DNA from: Kiritimatiellia bacterium
GTDB taxonomy: Bacteria; Verrucomicrobiota; Kiritimatiellia; CAIVKH01
Length of the DNA stretch: 64,000 nt
Assembly: GCA_027493775.1 (NCBI GenBank)
Contig: JAOSKE010000003.1
Span: 140,350 to 204,349, forward strand
Reading direction: 5' to 3'
Shown: positions 17,561 through 30,217 of the stretch, piece by piece
How positions within the stretch are numbered: position 1 is the stretch's first letter
Layout: each line of letters begins with the position of its first letter
The notes under the pieces: generated by a model
What the model was told of the DNA's origin: nothing
Database searches by the model: none
What the model saw: the letters and a program-made list of their open reading frames with translations, nothing else
Made by a program: the position numbers and the translations under genes

Positions 17561-17953
17561 CTAGCGGCGATGTTGGTTGCTCAGCCGCTTGAGGAGGGTT
17601 TGAAAAGCGGGATCGGAGCGCAAGGAGAGGAGGTCTTCGTCTTCTCGCATCCAGTCGGCGTCGTCATAGCCGAGATTAATGGCGCGCTCCAGTGCGGCCA
17701 GCGCGGCCTCGCGTTCGCCAAGCAACGCATGACTGCACGCAAGGTTGTACCAGTTTTGCGGATCGGACGGTTCAAGCTTCGTGAGTTCGCGATCAACTTC
17801 CAAGCCATCTTCAATGCGGCCAACACGAGTGTAAAGATGGCCAAGGGCCTGTAGAACCGGTTCGTGGCCGGGGACGCGACGACGTACGCCTTCTAGGAAT
17901 TCCAATTCGATGCGCTGTCGGCGTTGGATCGGTTTTTGAGGACGCTGACTCAT
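17561..17953 (-). CDS. Small TPR-repeat protein
   Basis: 130 residues with about two and a half tetratricopeptide repeats: ALGHLYTRVGRIEDGLEVD, NWYNLACSHALLGEREAALA and a third partial repeat ending in LRSDPAFQTLLKRL, which is the common tail of TPR proteins of this type. No signal peptide. It starts 9 bases after the gltA stop, so it is probably co-transcribed with citrate synthase. Likely a protein-interaction module; partner unknown. Confidence 0.8.
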   Translation of the reverse strand: MSQRPQKPIQRRQRIELEFLEGVRRRVPGHEPVLQALGHLYTRVGRIEDGLEVDRELTKLEPSDPQNWYNLACSHALLGEREAALAALERAINLGYDDADWMREDEDLLSLRSDPAFQTLLKRLSNQHRR

Positions 17954-17962
17954 CGGGAGCGG

Positions 17963-19268
17963 TCAGGAAGCAGTGCGCTTGTCAATCGGCACATAGGTAA
18001 GCCGTGTGGGACCGCAATAAGCCTGACGCGGGCGCCCGATCTTTTTGTGCGGATCGCTTTGCATCTCGTACCACTGAGAAATCCAACCGGGGAGTCGGCC
18101 GATCGCGAACAATACGGTGAACATATTGGTCGGGAAGCCCATCGCGCGGTAGGTAATGCCCGTATAAAAATCAACGTTGGGGTACAACTTTCGTTCGATG
18201 AAGTACTCGTCATTCAATGCGCGCTCTTCGAGTTTCATGGCAATGTCCAACAGGGGATCGTGGATGCCGAGTTTCTCCAGAACGCTCATGCAAACCTGCT
18301 TCGCAATTTTCGCGCGCGGGTCGTAGCTCTTGTACACGCGATGGCCAAAGCCGAAGAGACGGAAGCCGTGCTGGGGGTCCTTGGCGCGCTGCACCATTTT
18401 ATCCACATCGCCGCCGCTCTTGTGAATCGTCTCGAGCATCTGCATCACTTCCTGATTTGCGCCGCCGTGAAGCGATCCGGAAAGAGCGCTGATGCCGGCG
18501 GAGACGGAGGCGTAAAGGTCCGCGCCCGTGCTGCCGACCATCCGCACAACGGAGGTCGAAGCGTTTTGTTCGTGATCGGCATGCAGAATCAACAACTGAT
18601 TCATCGCCTTCACGAGCACCGGCGAAAACTCATAATCCGCGACCGGCGACGAAAACATCATATTCAAGAGGTTTTCGCAGTATGTCAGCTTGTGGCTGGG
18701 ATAAACGAACGGCTCGCCAATGGATTTTTTATAGGAATAGGCAGCGATTGTGCGGATTTTTGAAATCAGGCGTGTCGCGGAAATGGTTTTCTCTTGCTCC
18801 GGGTCATTCATCTCCGGATAGAAGCTGGAGAGCGAGACGGCCATTGCGGAGGCGACGGCCATCGGGTGCGCGTGTTCCGGATAGTTCCGGAAAAATGCCT
18901 GCATGTCTTCATGCAGCATTGAGTTTAGGTTCAGCAGTCGCGCGTAGTTTCTTCGCTCGGTGCGGGTCGGCAACTTGTCGTGAATCAGTAAATACGCAAC
19001 TTCAATGAACTCACAGTTCTCGGCGAGGTCCTGAATGTCGTATCCGCGATAGCGGAGGATTCCCCTTTTCGCCATCGAGAAAGGTGATCGTGCTTTCGCA
19101 CGAGCCAGTATTCACGAAGCCAGGGTCGTAGGTGATCAGGCCGGTTTCGGCACGCAGTTTCCGAATGTCGAGTGCGCGTTCGCCCTCGGTGCCTTCGTAG
19201 ACTGGCATCGCAAATTTCTTGTCGCCAATCGTCAGATCTGCTGTCGCGACTTTGTTGTCTTCCAACAT
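17963..19268 (-). CDS. gltA: Citrate synthase (frame break)
   Basis: Condenses oxaloacetate and acetyl-CoA at the entry of the TCA cycle. Type II hexameric-type sequence of about 434 residues with an N-terminal beta segment (KFAMPVYEGTEGERALDIR), SLHGGANQEV and the active-site FGHRVYK, with the catalytic Asp in the later DFYTG region. The frame breaks at four C (19062-19065); dropping one base restores DGEKGILRYRGYDI. Lies between rpmB (28 bases upstream) and the TPR gene. The break falls in the N-terminal fifth, so an unrepaired reading would abolish the enzyme. Confidence 0.9.
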
Positions 19269-19296
19269 GCCGGCTATGATCTCCTGTTCTTAAAAA

Positions 19297-19524
19297 CTAC
19301 GCCTTTTGAATTTTACCCGCCTTGATGCAGGACGTACACACGCGCATCGTGCGAGCAGAACCCGCAACACGCACCTGAAGCCGCTGCAAATTGGGCAAAA
19401 AGCGGCGGCGCGTCACGCCTGTCGTATGCAAGCCGATGCCGCCTTTTTTCTTTGGCAAACCGTGTCGAATGATTCGATTGCCCACAACGGAGCCTTTGCC
19501 ACAAATATCACATACCTTCGCCAT
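19297..19524 (-). CDS. rpmB: 50S ribosomal protein L28
   Basis: 75-residue L28 beginning MAKVCDICGK, with the usual RRRFLPNLQ core and a C-terminal VCTSCIKAGKI segment; four Cys in CxxC pairs suggest a zinc-binding form. A longer upstream start would add 21 unrelated residues and is rejected. It is separated from the rest of the ribosomal genes and heads the gltA unit. Confidence 0.93.
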   Translation of the reverse strand: MAKVCDICGKGSVVGNRIIRHGLPKKKGGIGLHTTGVTRRRFLPNLQRLQVRVAGSARTMRVCTSCIKAGKIQKA

Positions 19525-19606
19525 GATGAATCTCCCTAGATCAAGAGGGTCGAACGTAGTGCAGGAGGCGGGCGTTCGCAAGGACAATTCGGAAAATTAG
19601 GCCGGA

Positions 19607-21328
19607 TTATTCAACAGACGCGCGAAAGTCCTGGAGGTTGAGCGCCAGCTTCTCCCGACCCATAAAAACGTCGCGCCGAACCTGAAAAGCCATATCCAGC
19701 GGCCCATCGGGAATGGTACGTTCGGCCATTCCCCAGCCCATCGCATCGAACTGCTGATTCCCCGCCGTGACGAGCAATTTCAGGTGACCATTCCCCACCG
19801 TTCGGGGATTTCCAACCACCCTCACTGCGCGCGCGCCCCAAACGGGGGTCGCGTTGCCGAGGCCAAACGGCTTCATACGCTCCAGCGCCGTCATCAGCGC
19901 GTCATCCACATCGTCCAAATCAAGCCAAGCATCTATCCGCTGAATGGGGCGCAGATCACGCCCATTAAGCGCCTCCGAAACGGAAGCGTTGAACGCTTTG
20001 GAAAATGAATCGAACTGCCCCGGTTTCAATTCTAGGCCGGCCGCCATCGTGTGTCCGCCAAACTTCGTGAGGTGGCTGGCGCAAGAGCGCAACACGGCGG
20101 TCATGTCCACCCCGTCAATACTCCGGCAGGACCCCCGCCCTCCTTCTTCACTCACGGCAACGACTACAACGGGGCGATGGAAATGCTGCGCGATTCGCGA
20201 GGCCACAATTCCGATAACGCCCGGATGCCACCCTTCGCGGCCGACAACCAATCCCATGTCGTGCGCGGGATCAAACCGTGCTTCGAGTTCCTTCAGCGCC
20301 TCCTCCAACGTTGCGGCTTCAATATCCCGGCGCTCACGGTTTGAGGCGTCGAGCGCTTTTGCCAGGCGCATCGAATCCTCCACGTCCTCTGAAAGCAAAA
20401 GCGCTAGGGCCTGTTGCGCATCGCCCAAGCGCCCGGCGGCGTTCAAGCGCGGCGCGATTTGGAAGCCCACTTCGTAGGCATCCACCCGTCTCTTGATGCC
20501 GGCAACTTCCTTCAGCGCCTGAAGGCCGATGCTCTCCGAGTCTTCAATTCTCGCGAGTCCATGTCGGGCGAGAATTCGATTTTCACCCACCAGCGGAACA
20601 ATATCCGCGATGGTTCCAAGCGCCACCAGGTCGAGATACGCCCGCAAGTCCATATTTGCGGCAGCGCGCCCCATCTCCCGTCCGCGTTTGATGATCGCGT
20701 GGCACAGTTTAAACACGACGCCCACGCCCGCGAGTGCGCGCAAATTTTCGTCGGCGCCCAGTTTTGGATTCACCAGCGCAACGGCAGGCGCGCAGCGTTC
20801 GCCGGGTTGATGGTGGTCCGTCACAATGACATCAACACCTCGTTGCTGCGCCTCAACCACCGCATCCACGGAGCCGGTTCCGCAATCCACGGTGACGATT
20901 AATCCGGGATGATATTCCGCGAGGCATCGCTCCAGCGCATCCAGACCAAGCCCGTAGCCCTCATCAATGCGAAGCGGCAGGAATGGATGAACGTCCGCAT
21001 TCAAACGACGCAGCGTTTGAACCAAGAGCGCCGTGCTGCTGATTCCATCCACATCGTAATCGCCAAACACGACGATGCGCTCGCCGGCATCCAGGGCGCG
21101 CCAGATGCGCGTTACGGCCACATCCATTGCAGGCAGCGCAAAGGGATCCCCGACCGCGCTCAAGCGCGGGGCAAGAAAGTCCTGCGCACTTTGGCTATCG
21201 GCATAGCCTCGCCCCGCCAACAATCGCGCAATGGCGAGCGGCAGGGAGAGATCGCGCGCCAATGAATTTGCGACAGACTCGTCCGGCGCGGGAACATCCC
21301 GCCAGACCTTTTCCGTCGCAAGCTTCAT
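19607..21328 (-). CDS. recJ: Single-stranded-DNA-specific 5'-3' exonuclease RecJ
   Basis: DHH-family nuclease used in recombination and mismatch repair. 573 residues with FGDYDVDG, TVDCG and VTDHH metal motifs in the N-terminal half, the DHHA1 segment with GGHTMAAG, and a C-terminal OB-fold ending near 570. Starts 9 bases after the secDF stop and completes the tgt-yajC-secDF-recJ unit. Confidence 0.95.
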   Translation of the reverse strand: MKLATEKVWRDVPAPDESVANSLARDLSLPLAIARLLAGRGYADSQSAQDFLAPRLSAVGDPFALPAMDVAVTRIWRALDAGERIVVFGDYDVDGISSTALLVQTLRRLNADVHPFLPLRIDEGYGLGLDALERCLAEYHPGLIVTVDCGTGSVDAVVEAQQRGVDVIVTDHHQPGERCAPAVALVNPKLGADENLRALAGVGVVFKLCHAIIKRGREMGRAAANMDLRAYLDLVALGTIADIVPLVGENRILARHGLARIEDSESIGLQALKEVAGIKRRVDAYEVGFQIAPRLNAAGRLGDAQQALALLLSEDVEDSMRLAKALDASNRERRDIEAATLEEALKELEARFDPAHDMGLVVGREGWHPGVIGIVASRIAQHFHRPVVVVAVSEEGGRGSCRSIDGVDMTAVLRSCASHLTKFGGHTMAAGLELKPGQFDSFSKAFNASVSEALNGRDLRPIQRIDAWLDLDDVDDALMTALERMKPFGLGNATPVWGARAVRVVGNPRTVGNGHLKLLVTAGNQQFDAMGWGMAERTIPDGPLDMAFQVRRDVFMGREKLALNLQDFRASVE

Positions 21329-21337
21329 TGGGCCCTA

Positions 21338-23789
21338 CTACGCTGCGGACTTTTTCTTCGCGTCCTTGTGCAGTAACATCATCACCGGCGTCGCGATCAC
21401 CACGCTGGAGTACACACCGGCAAGCATACCGATGAAGAGCAGCATCGAAAACTCGTAAATCGCGCCTCCGCCGAACACGAGCAACGCCAACACCGTGAAC
21501 AAGGTCACAGCCGTCGTGAGGACTGTTCGGGAGAGGGTCTGATTGATGCTCAGATTCGCAACGTCGCGCAGGGGGCTTGCCCGGCGCCGCCTTAATATTT
21601 TCACGCATACGGTCGAAGATGACGATGGTATCGTTGACGGAATAGCCAATGATCGTCAGCACTGCCGCAACCATCGTCAGGCTCAACTGCCCTCCTATCG
21701 CGCAGAAGACGCCGACCGCGATCAGCACGTCGTGCAGCAACGCCACGACCGCGCCAACGGCGTAGGGCAACTCGAATCGAATGGAGACGTAGATAATCAG
21801 GCCGACGAGCGCCAGCAGCGTGGCGACAATCGCCTTCTTTTGCAGCTCCTCTCCGATTTGCGGCCCGACGCTGTCCTCGCGCACAACGCGATACCCCTGG
21901 TCGGCGAACGCTTTGGTCAAGGCCTCTGCGGCGGGTTTCCCTGAATCGTAATCTGTCTTGAGTTCAAGATATTCACGCGCGGCTTCCTCGCCTTCCGCAA
22001 TCGCGCTCTTTTGGTATTGAATACTGGCATTGAGCCCCGCAGAACCCAACACGACACGCACCTCATCCATCGGAACCTTTTCATTAAACTGGAAGGTCAC
22101 GGAAGCGCCACCGAGGAAGTCCACGCCGAAGTTCGCTTTGCCGCGCTTCGCGAACAGGGCCCAGGAGGCGAGGATCACAACAAGTGAAATTGCGATGCAT
22201 ACTTTGCCCAGTTTGACGAAATCAATCTTCGTTCCCCGGAATAGCTGGAACATCTTGATTTGCTGGATATTTGTTTTCGCCAACTGATCGAACACCATGC
22301 GGGTGACGGTCAATGAGGTGTACAAGCTGACGATGATGCCGGCGGTCAGCATCACGGCATATCCGCGAATCGGGCCGGAGCCTTGCCAGAACAGAATCAC
22401 TGCGACAATCAGCGTGGTGATGTTCGCGTCAAAAATGGCGCTGAACGCCTTGTTGTAACCCGCGTCAATGGTGAACTTGAAGCGTTTGCCGGATTCCTGT
22501 TCCTCGCGTATTCGCTCGTAAATCAGCACGTTCGCGTCCACGGCCATGCCAATGGTGAGCGCAATACCGGCGATACCGGGAAGCGTTATCGTGGGCAGCG
22601 AAATTCCACTCGCCGCACCCGTGCTCGCAATGACGCTGAAGAAGCCACCGGTAATGATCAGCCCAACGGGGAGCAGAATGAGGTTCATGAACAACCCGAT
22701 ATTCGCAACGACGCCAGGCAAGGTGTAGTAGAGCATCATAAAGATCATCGCCGCGGAAACGCCGACCACCACCGCGCGTTTTCCTGACGCGACCGAGTCC
22801 TTGCCAAGCGTCGGGTCAACGGTTCGCTCCTCCAGCACTTTGACCGGCGCGGGGAGCGCGCCGGCACGAAGCACCAAGGCCAAATCCTGCGCCTCGCGCA
22901 CGGTGAAGCTTCCGGAAATCTGCGCATTGCCCGACGGAATCGCCTCGCGAATCGTCGGCGCGGAATAGAGCGTGCCATCCAGCACAATGCCCAACTGGCG
23001 AACCCGGTTGCCCGGATTTTTCGCGCCGCCCGGCGCGTAGTCTGCGGTAAGCGTGGCGAAGCGTTTGCCGCCACGGCTGTCAAAACGCATATTCACGACC
23101 GGGCGCTGAACCATGTCGTAATCAATAGCGGCATCTGCAATGCTTTCGCCCTTCAGCTCCGCGCGGCGATTGACGAATGCCGGGCGAAAGAAGTCCTGAT
23201 CGCCGCGACGCTCGCGTTCAAAAAGCAATTCATACCCCGCCGGCGCGTGAAACGCTGCGGCGCGCTTGCGAATGTCCTCTTCCGTCGAGCCTTCCGGATC
23301 GCGCGATTTGTCGCGCTTGAAAAATTTGGAATCGCGCGCGCCGACCGATTCGTTGACCGTGACGATGCGGTAGCCGTCGGGCGCAAGGCCCTTGTCGAAC
23401 AATTCATCAATCAGCCGCTCATTGTCCGGATGTACCATGCGGAACTCCAGATAGGCCGCGCTTTGGATATTCTTCACCGCGCGGTCGCGGTCCTCGGTTT
23501 TCAGTCCGGGAATTTCAACGATGATCCGGTTCCCCGGCTCGCCATAGATGACCGGCTCTGCAACGCCCATCGCGTCAATACGGTTGCGGATGACCTCAAT
23601 CGCGCGCGATTGAGCGTCGCGCAGCATATCGGCGCTTAGGTCCGTGGTGTCCACCTGCAACACAAAGCGGGTGCCGCCCTGCAGGTCCAGGCCAAGCCGG
23701 ATTTTTTCTTTCAGCGGCGTGACGATCGCAATCGCCCACGCGGTAAGTCCAACGAGTATCAACCATTTCCAGATGGCTTGCTTGTTCAT
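21338..23789 (-). CDS. secDF: Fused protein-export membrane protein SecDF (frame break)
   Basis: Proton-driven accessory of the Sec translocon. About 816 residues: an N-terminal SecD half (GLDLQGGTRFVLQV, a large periplasmic P1 domain, then six membrane helices around 370-540 with GMAVDANVLIYERIREE) and a SecF half from about 560 with FGVDFLGG and GYSVNDTIVIFDR. Five G at 21571-21575 break the frame near the end; one base fewer restores GKPLRDVANLSINQTLSRT and the last helices, ending at 21338. SecDF fusion is common in Verrucomicrobia and relatives. Confidence 0.92.
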
Positions 23790-23840
23790 AGTCAGTCCTG
23801 TCTTGCGGCTTTTTTGAAAAATTGCGGGGTGAGAAGAGTT

Positions 23841-24212
23841 CTACTTGTTTGACGCGCTTACATCCTGATCCACATCGGCCGGCAGCTCGCCGTTGGCCAA
23901 CACCTGATTGATCGCGCCGCGGATCACCTCGACCTTGGTCTTCTCCGCGACCTTGATGACACAGGTCTTCTCTTTGACGTTGGCGACAATGCCGATCATA
24001 CCGCCGCCGAAAATCACGCGATCACCGGTTTTGATTTTCGAGAGCAGTTCCTTGCGCTCCTTGTCGCGACGCCGCTGCGGGCGGATCAACATCATATAAA
24101 ACAGCACCAGCATGATCGCGAGCCAGCCAAACATAAAAATGGGCGACTGCTGATTTTCCGCGCCACCACCAGCCGGGGGCGCCATCGCAACAACAAACAT
24201 CAACGACTGCAT
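23841..24212 (-). CDS. yajC: Preprotein translocase subunit YajC
   Basis: 123 residues with one N-terminal membrane helix (about 27-45), the LIRPQRRRDKE motif just after it, and a small beta domain (GDRVIFGGGMIGIV). Binds the SecDF complex. Placed directly between tgt and secDF, its standard position. Confidence 0.93.
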   Translation of the reverse strand: MQSLMFVVAMAPPAGGGAENQQSPIFMFGWLAIMLVLFYMMLIRPQRRRDKERKELLSKIKTGDRVIFGGGMIGIVANVKEKTCVIKVAEKTKVEVIRGAINQVLANGELPADVDQDVSASNK

Positions 24213-24222
24213 CTTTTACTCC

Positions 24223-25383
<1,161 letters not shown>

Positions 25384-25454
25384 TCAAGCTGACCGACCAA
25401 TGAAGAAGTGACTCCCTTTGGCGAAAAATCTACGATCACTTTTGGATATCCTTC

Positions 25455-26114
25455 ATGGCCCACCTTGACACCATCCTCGCTCAACTGCGCCGCCTCGCGC
25501 GGCCTTCGAACCTGCCGAACATGGCCCACTTCGGAATCGACACATCCGCCGCCCTCGGCGTCTCCATCCCGGACGTGCGCCGCGTCGCGCGGCCGCATCG
25601 AGGCGATCACGCGCTCGCGCTGGCGCTGTGGGAAACCGGAATCCACGAAGCGCGCATTCTCGCCTCGCTCGTGGACGATCCAAGCCAGGTCACCGCCAGC
25701 CAGATGAACGCCTGGGCACTCGACTTCCGTTCATGGGATCTGTGCGACCAGGTCTGCAATAATCTCTTCAACCGCACGCCCCGCGCATGGCACACCGCGC
25801 GAGCGTGGAGTACGCGTCAGGAGGAGTTTGTGCGCCGCGCAGGCTTCGTCTTGATTGCCACGCTGGCCGTCCATGACAAAGCGGCCACGGACGACCACTT
25901 CACTCCGTGTTTTGAGCTTATCCGCCGCGGGGCCGTGGACGAACGGCATCTTGTCAAAAAGGCTGTCAGTTGGGCCCTCCGCCAAATCGGCAAGCGCAAC
26001 GCCACACTGCGCACACGCGCCATCGCCACCGCCCGCGATCTTGCAGCCCTCGAAAGCAAAGCGGCTCGCTGGATTGCCCGCGACGCGCTTCGAGAACTCA
26101 TGAACCGCGACTGA
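25455..26114 (+). CDS. DNA alkylation repair protein (AlkD-like)
   Basis: 219 residues made of helical HEAT-like repeats. The segment ALDFRSWDLCDQVC matches the WD of AlkD-type glycosylases, and VSWALRQIGKRN is the conserved C-terminal motif of the family. Expected to remove positively charged alkylated bases such as 3- or 7-methylpurines. A stand-alone gene on the opposite strand to its neighbours. Confidence 0.85.
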   Translation: MAHLDTILAQLRRLARPSNLPNMAHFGIDTSAALGVSIPDVRRVARPHRGDHALALALWETGIHEARILASLVDDPSQVTASQMNAWALDFRSWDLCDQVCNNLFNRTPRAWHTARAWSTRQEEFVRRAGFVLIATLAVHDKAATDDHFTPCFELIRRGAVDERHLVKKAVSWALRQIGKRNATLRTRAIATARDLAALESKAARWIARDALRELMNRD

Positions 26115-26268
26115 ACACGCCATGGCCCTTCGACTCCGCGAATTCATCGCCAGCCACTATGGCCTACGTGTCTGAAGGGGAATGCATGCGAGCAACAAAA
26201 GCAACATGGCCAAGCCACGACACGCTGTGTCCCGCCTCCCCCTCATGACCCTTCACGGTGAGCGCGCG
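26115..26268. other. Gap after the AlkD-like gene
   Basis: About 150 bases. It contains one tiny plus-strand reading frame from 26122 (MALRLREFIASHYGLRV, 17 codons) without a convincing ribosome site; possibly the 5' remnant of a lost gene. Nothing else seen. Confidence 0.3.
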
Positions 26269-29200
26269 TCACATCTCTGGCACAGATTTTACTGTTCGAA
26301 AACCCCAATACAGATTGGCTTCCGCTGGTTCGCTCCGGAGGCGAACTCCCACTCTGGCCCAATTGGCAAAATCGCCCCAACTGGCGCCACGCCCTGAGCG
26401 AAGGACGCCCACATAATCCAGCGACCAATCGAAAAGCCACTCCGAAACGTTGCCGACCATATGGTATAACCCAAACCTGTTCGTCGCCAAGGCGCTCACA
26501 GGAGCCGTGTAAGGATAGCCGCCATTACTATATTCCGGGTGATACTCCCGGGTGGAGCTGGTGTCATAGCTAAAGGAATCATCGCTGTAATAGTTGGCCA
26601 CTGCATGCTGGATCGAGTTCCCCCATGGGAATCTTCTCCCCGTCAAACCTCCGCGCGCCGCGTATTCCCACTCCGTGTTCGAAGGCAGACGGTAACCGGC
26701 ATCCAAACGAACCCAATTTTCCTCCACGTCTACAGACCCCGTACGGTAGATCGTGGCGGGCGAAAGGGAAGAGGAGGTATAATAGGCCGGCATTGCTCCT
26801 TCCATTTCGCTACGGGCGTTACACCATTTGACGGCGTCATACCAGCTTATGTTGACTACAGGGTGATCCGGCGCTTTTCCAACCCCCGCCCCGAGGTCCG
26901 TGTAACCATGTTGAGTAGCCCAAACCCGAACTTCGTCCCACAGCGCTTTGGAAACAGGATAGCGATCCATTTGGAACTCCGTGACCGTTAGGCTGTAACT
27001 TCCGAAATCGGGGTCGGTGCCGCTGTTGGTGCCGCCGGGAATGAGCGCCATGCTCTCGTCCAGAATCGGCTCGGCAGCTGGGGATGATAATACGGTCCGA
27101 AAACCCCAGTACATACTCGACTCGCTAGGAACATCCTGAAGTCGTACACCCACCCGGGCCCAGTTTGCAAAATCACCCCAACTAGCGCCGCGTCCCAAGC
27201 GCGCCACCCACTGCACGTTTGTTTGCCGATCATACACCCATTCCGACACGTTGCCCGCCATGTGATACAACCCAAATCCGTTTGTCGCCAATGATCCGAC
27301 TGCCGCAGTATACGGATATAGCCCCTGACTATACGCGGGTTGATACTCTCGCGTTGCGCTTGTGTCATATGCGAACTGATCAGAACTGTAGTAATTTGCG
27401 CGTGAATGCTGGATCGTGTCTCCCCAAGGAAATCGTTTACCGATCAAGCCACCGCGCGCCGCATATTCCCATTCCGTATCCGTTGGCAGGCGATATCCCA
27501 CATCCGGCAATACCCATTCGTCTTCAATATCCACAGACCCCGTCCGATAAACGGTGGGGGATGAATGGGATGAAGATGTGTAATAGGCCGGGGTTCGCCC
27601 TTCCATCTCACTGCGGGCATTACACCACTTGACCGCATCATACCAAGTGATATTGACCACCGGATGGTTGGGCCCTTTCCCACCACCCGGAGGCAGGTCC
27701 GAATACCCATGCTCCACCGCCCAAACCCGAACTTCATCCCACAGCGCTTTCGTAACAGGAAAGCGATCCATATGAAATCCCGAAACCAACAGGCTATACT
27801 GGCCAAAATCGGGATCCGTGCCACTGTTAACACCACCAGGAATTGGAACCATACCACCCGAGGTGGGACCAGTGTATCCATCTGGCACGAAACTCAGATT
27901 AGCATTCAATGAATCCACAGATAGACCCGCTGTCATGACCCGCACATGATAACTGCCATGGTGCCCCAGCCTAATATTCTGCAACTGAATGATGCGATTG
28001 GTCTCACCAGGCAAAAGTTGACCATTATGATACCACTGAAACGAAAGATCGGTTGGTGCGGTCGCATCTACGCTGAACTGCACAGTATCCCCGATTTTTG
28101 CCATTAGATGAAAGGGCTGGCGTGTGATAATCGGCATCGGATCGGGCTCCGGGTCATTCACGAAGTGGTCGCTCCATTCCCGCGTGAACAGTCGGAACGG
28201 AGGCAGCCCAGGCAGCGTTCCACCATCAATGCCGACGATGCTGAGACCTGCATTGACATCCGCATACGCGCCCAATTTCCACTCCGCCTCTGTGAGTACG
28301 CCATCGGCCATGGCGGCGGAACCGGAAAGCTCCAAACGCGGATCGGCGTTCACATAAACACCGGCGGCCCCGTACACCCGCACATCCATTTGCGGCACGA
28401 AGGATAGCGAAGCGCGTCCTTGGCCATTCAGCACATACGTGAAGGGAACCGTTTCTGCCGGAGGCAGATCAAACCAGCGTTTCCACCGAATCGCCGGTAT
28501 GGCGCCTCGCGTATAGCTGCCAGAGACACCCATCTCCGCATCCTGACGAAATCCCGCCATTAAGTCCGCAGATGCATCAAAGCCTAGATTCGCCTTAGCG
28601 TAGAGCGAGGCCTTGAATTCAATACCGACGGGCACAACATGGACGACAACCCATATCCAGTGGCTACCTTGCCACAATTTTTTTCGACAGCGATTTCGAA
28701 TAGCTCGAGTTCACGAGAATTCGCGGGACGATGGCCATCTCAAAACGGCCTGATGCCTGGGCATCGAAGCGACGGACATTCCCCAGCCGATATCCAAAGA
28801 AGCTTTCAGAGTCGGATAGAAGGCGACAAGACCTTCTTCCAACGATACGGAAAGAGGTCCTGAAGAAAACAAAGTTTGATCCGAAAAATCACCGCCGATA
28901 GTCGGCATAGGAAGCGCGGCATTAAAGCTCAGTGTGCGCATGAGGTTGCCCTGCTCATCGAACTCAAGCACGGCAGCGCTGTCATCCAAGGCGAACGAGG
29001 CATCCAGCAACAAATCTGCCAATGTCGCATCCACGGTGTAAAGAGTTAGCCGCTTCTCACTGGGAGCATCGACGATGGATGTGATTTGCCGATAGAATAT
29101 CTGATCCACATTCGCAGGCGCCAAATTGGCAAGCAGTTGCCCGACCATGAACACGGGCGGGTCCACAGTCGTATAGGAAATATCGATGGTATTTTCAGCG

Positions 29201-30027
29201 ACTGATTCAATTTCCCACTCATGAGCAGAAGGAGAAATTCGAACTGCCCCCCATTAAAGCGAGCCGCCAAGGCAGCCGTCGGACCTCGGAGACGTTGACC
29301 GGCGCGTTGCGCACGGGGGAGACCCGAACACAAAGATATTCTCGGCCACCTCGGCGTCGGTCTCCAACTCGAAACTCCACGTATTCGTGATGGTGTTTCC
29401 AAGCAAATCCGATACGATCAGCGTAACGTGTTGAGTGGCGCCCCAGCCCCCAAGGGGCGTGTCGCCCCCCAGATCTAGCGTCAGCGTGTTCTCGTCAAGA
29501 CTCAACTGTTCCGATGCCACTGTGAACGCCCCGTGTCCTTCCAGAATCAGGCTGATCGAACTCGCATCGAGTCCGCTGAGATCGTCTAAAGTAACGGTAA
29601 TCGGAGAAAACCGCCGCACACCGAACGACTCGTCGCTGGGATTGCTTTGCACGATTTCCGGGGGCTGCTCATCAAGTTGCTTGACTCGAAAATAGGCCGC
29701 CCCCGTTGACCCAAATTCAATATTCGTCTCTATCGCCAGCGTCTCGGCCTCAAGAGGCTGACCTAGTTGAGCTGTCCAGTCCTTCAGGTCTGTCGATTCC
29801 TGTAACTCGTATCGGAAACCGGGTATCGTTGTCCAAATAAGACGGGTCTCAGCCGATCCTTCCTCTGGTTGCGCTGTGAGGACAGGACTTGCGGCCTCTG
29901 TGCGCCAAATCGCGGCGGATAGAGACAAAACCAACGCACAGACCAAAGGAAATGATCGTGATCCACGCCCCCCCCTATAGTTTATCGCTCCTCGATTTGT
30001 GCTATCAGCCATCAGAGAGCTTGTCAT
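26269..30027 (-). CDS. Secreted multi-domain protein with Ig-like and two formylglycine-generating-enzyme-like domains (frame breaks)
   Basis: Signal peptide near residues 25-46 (LVCALVLSLSAAIW, cut near TEAAS), a beta-rich N-terminal part with the Verrucomicrobia-style YELQESTDLKDW, a middle region of unknown fold, an Ig-like domain (VQFSVDATAPTDLSFQWYHN) and two tandem FGE-sulfatase domains. Coding continuity is lost near 29310 (+1), at C6 29247-29252 (-1 or +2), near 28781 (-1) and near 28675 (+1). These cancel to zero over 3759 bases, giving about 1252 residues. Both FGE domains lack the active-site Cys (RGASWGDFANWARVGVR), so binding rather than catalysis is likely. Error or decay cannot be separated. 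Confidence 0.68.
26275..27852 (-). repeat. Tandem duplication of the FGE-like module
   Basis: Two modules of about 255 residues (27852-27085 and 27048-26275) share PGG-NSGTDPDFG, MDR-PV-KALWDEVRVWA, WYDAVKWCNARSEMEG, EWEYAARGG, GLYHM-GNVSEW and WARVGVRL. They are close enough to reflect a fairly recent internal duplication. Confidence 0.8.
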
Positions 30028-30217
30028 TTCGCCTCCATCGAATTCCGTTCCGTCAACACCCCCGATATAGGAGGTTACGCGCTAACATCACAAATCTTGC
30101 GTAAAGCCTGTTATTGATCTATCTCAAAAGCGCTTTAGCCCGACCATCATTCATCGCTAATCATGGGTACACCGCTGGAAGATTATTTCCCAGCAAGCGA
30201 AGCGCTGGCCTTCTCAC

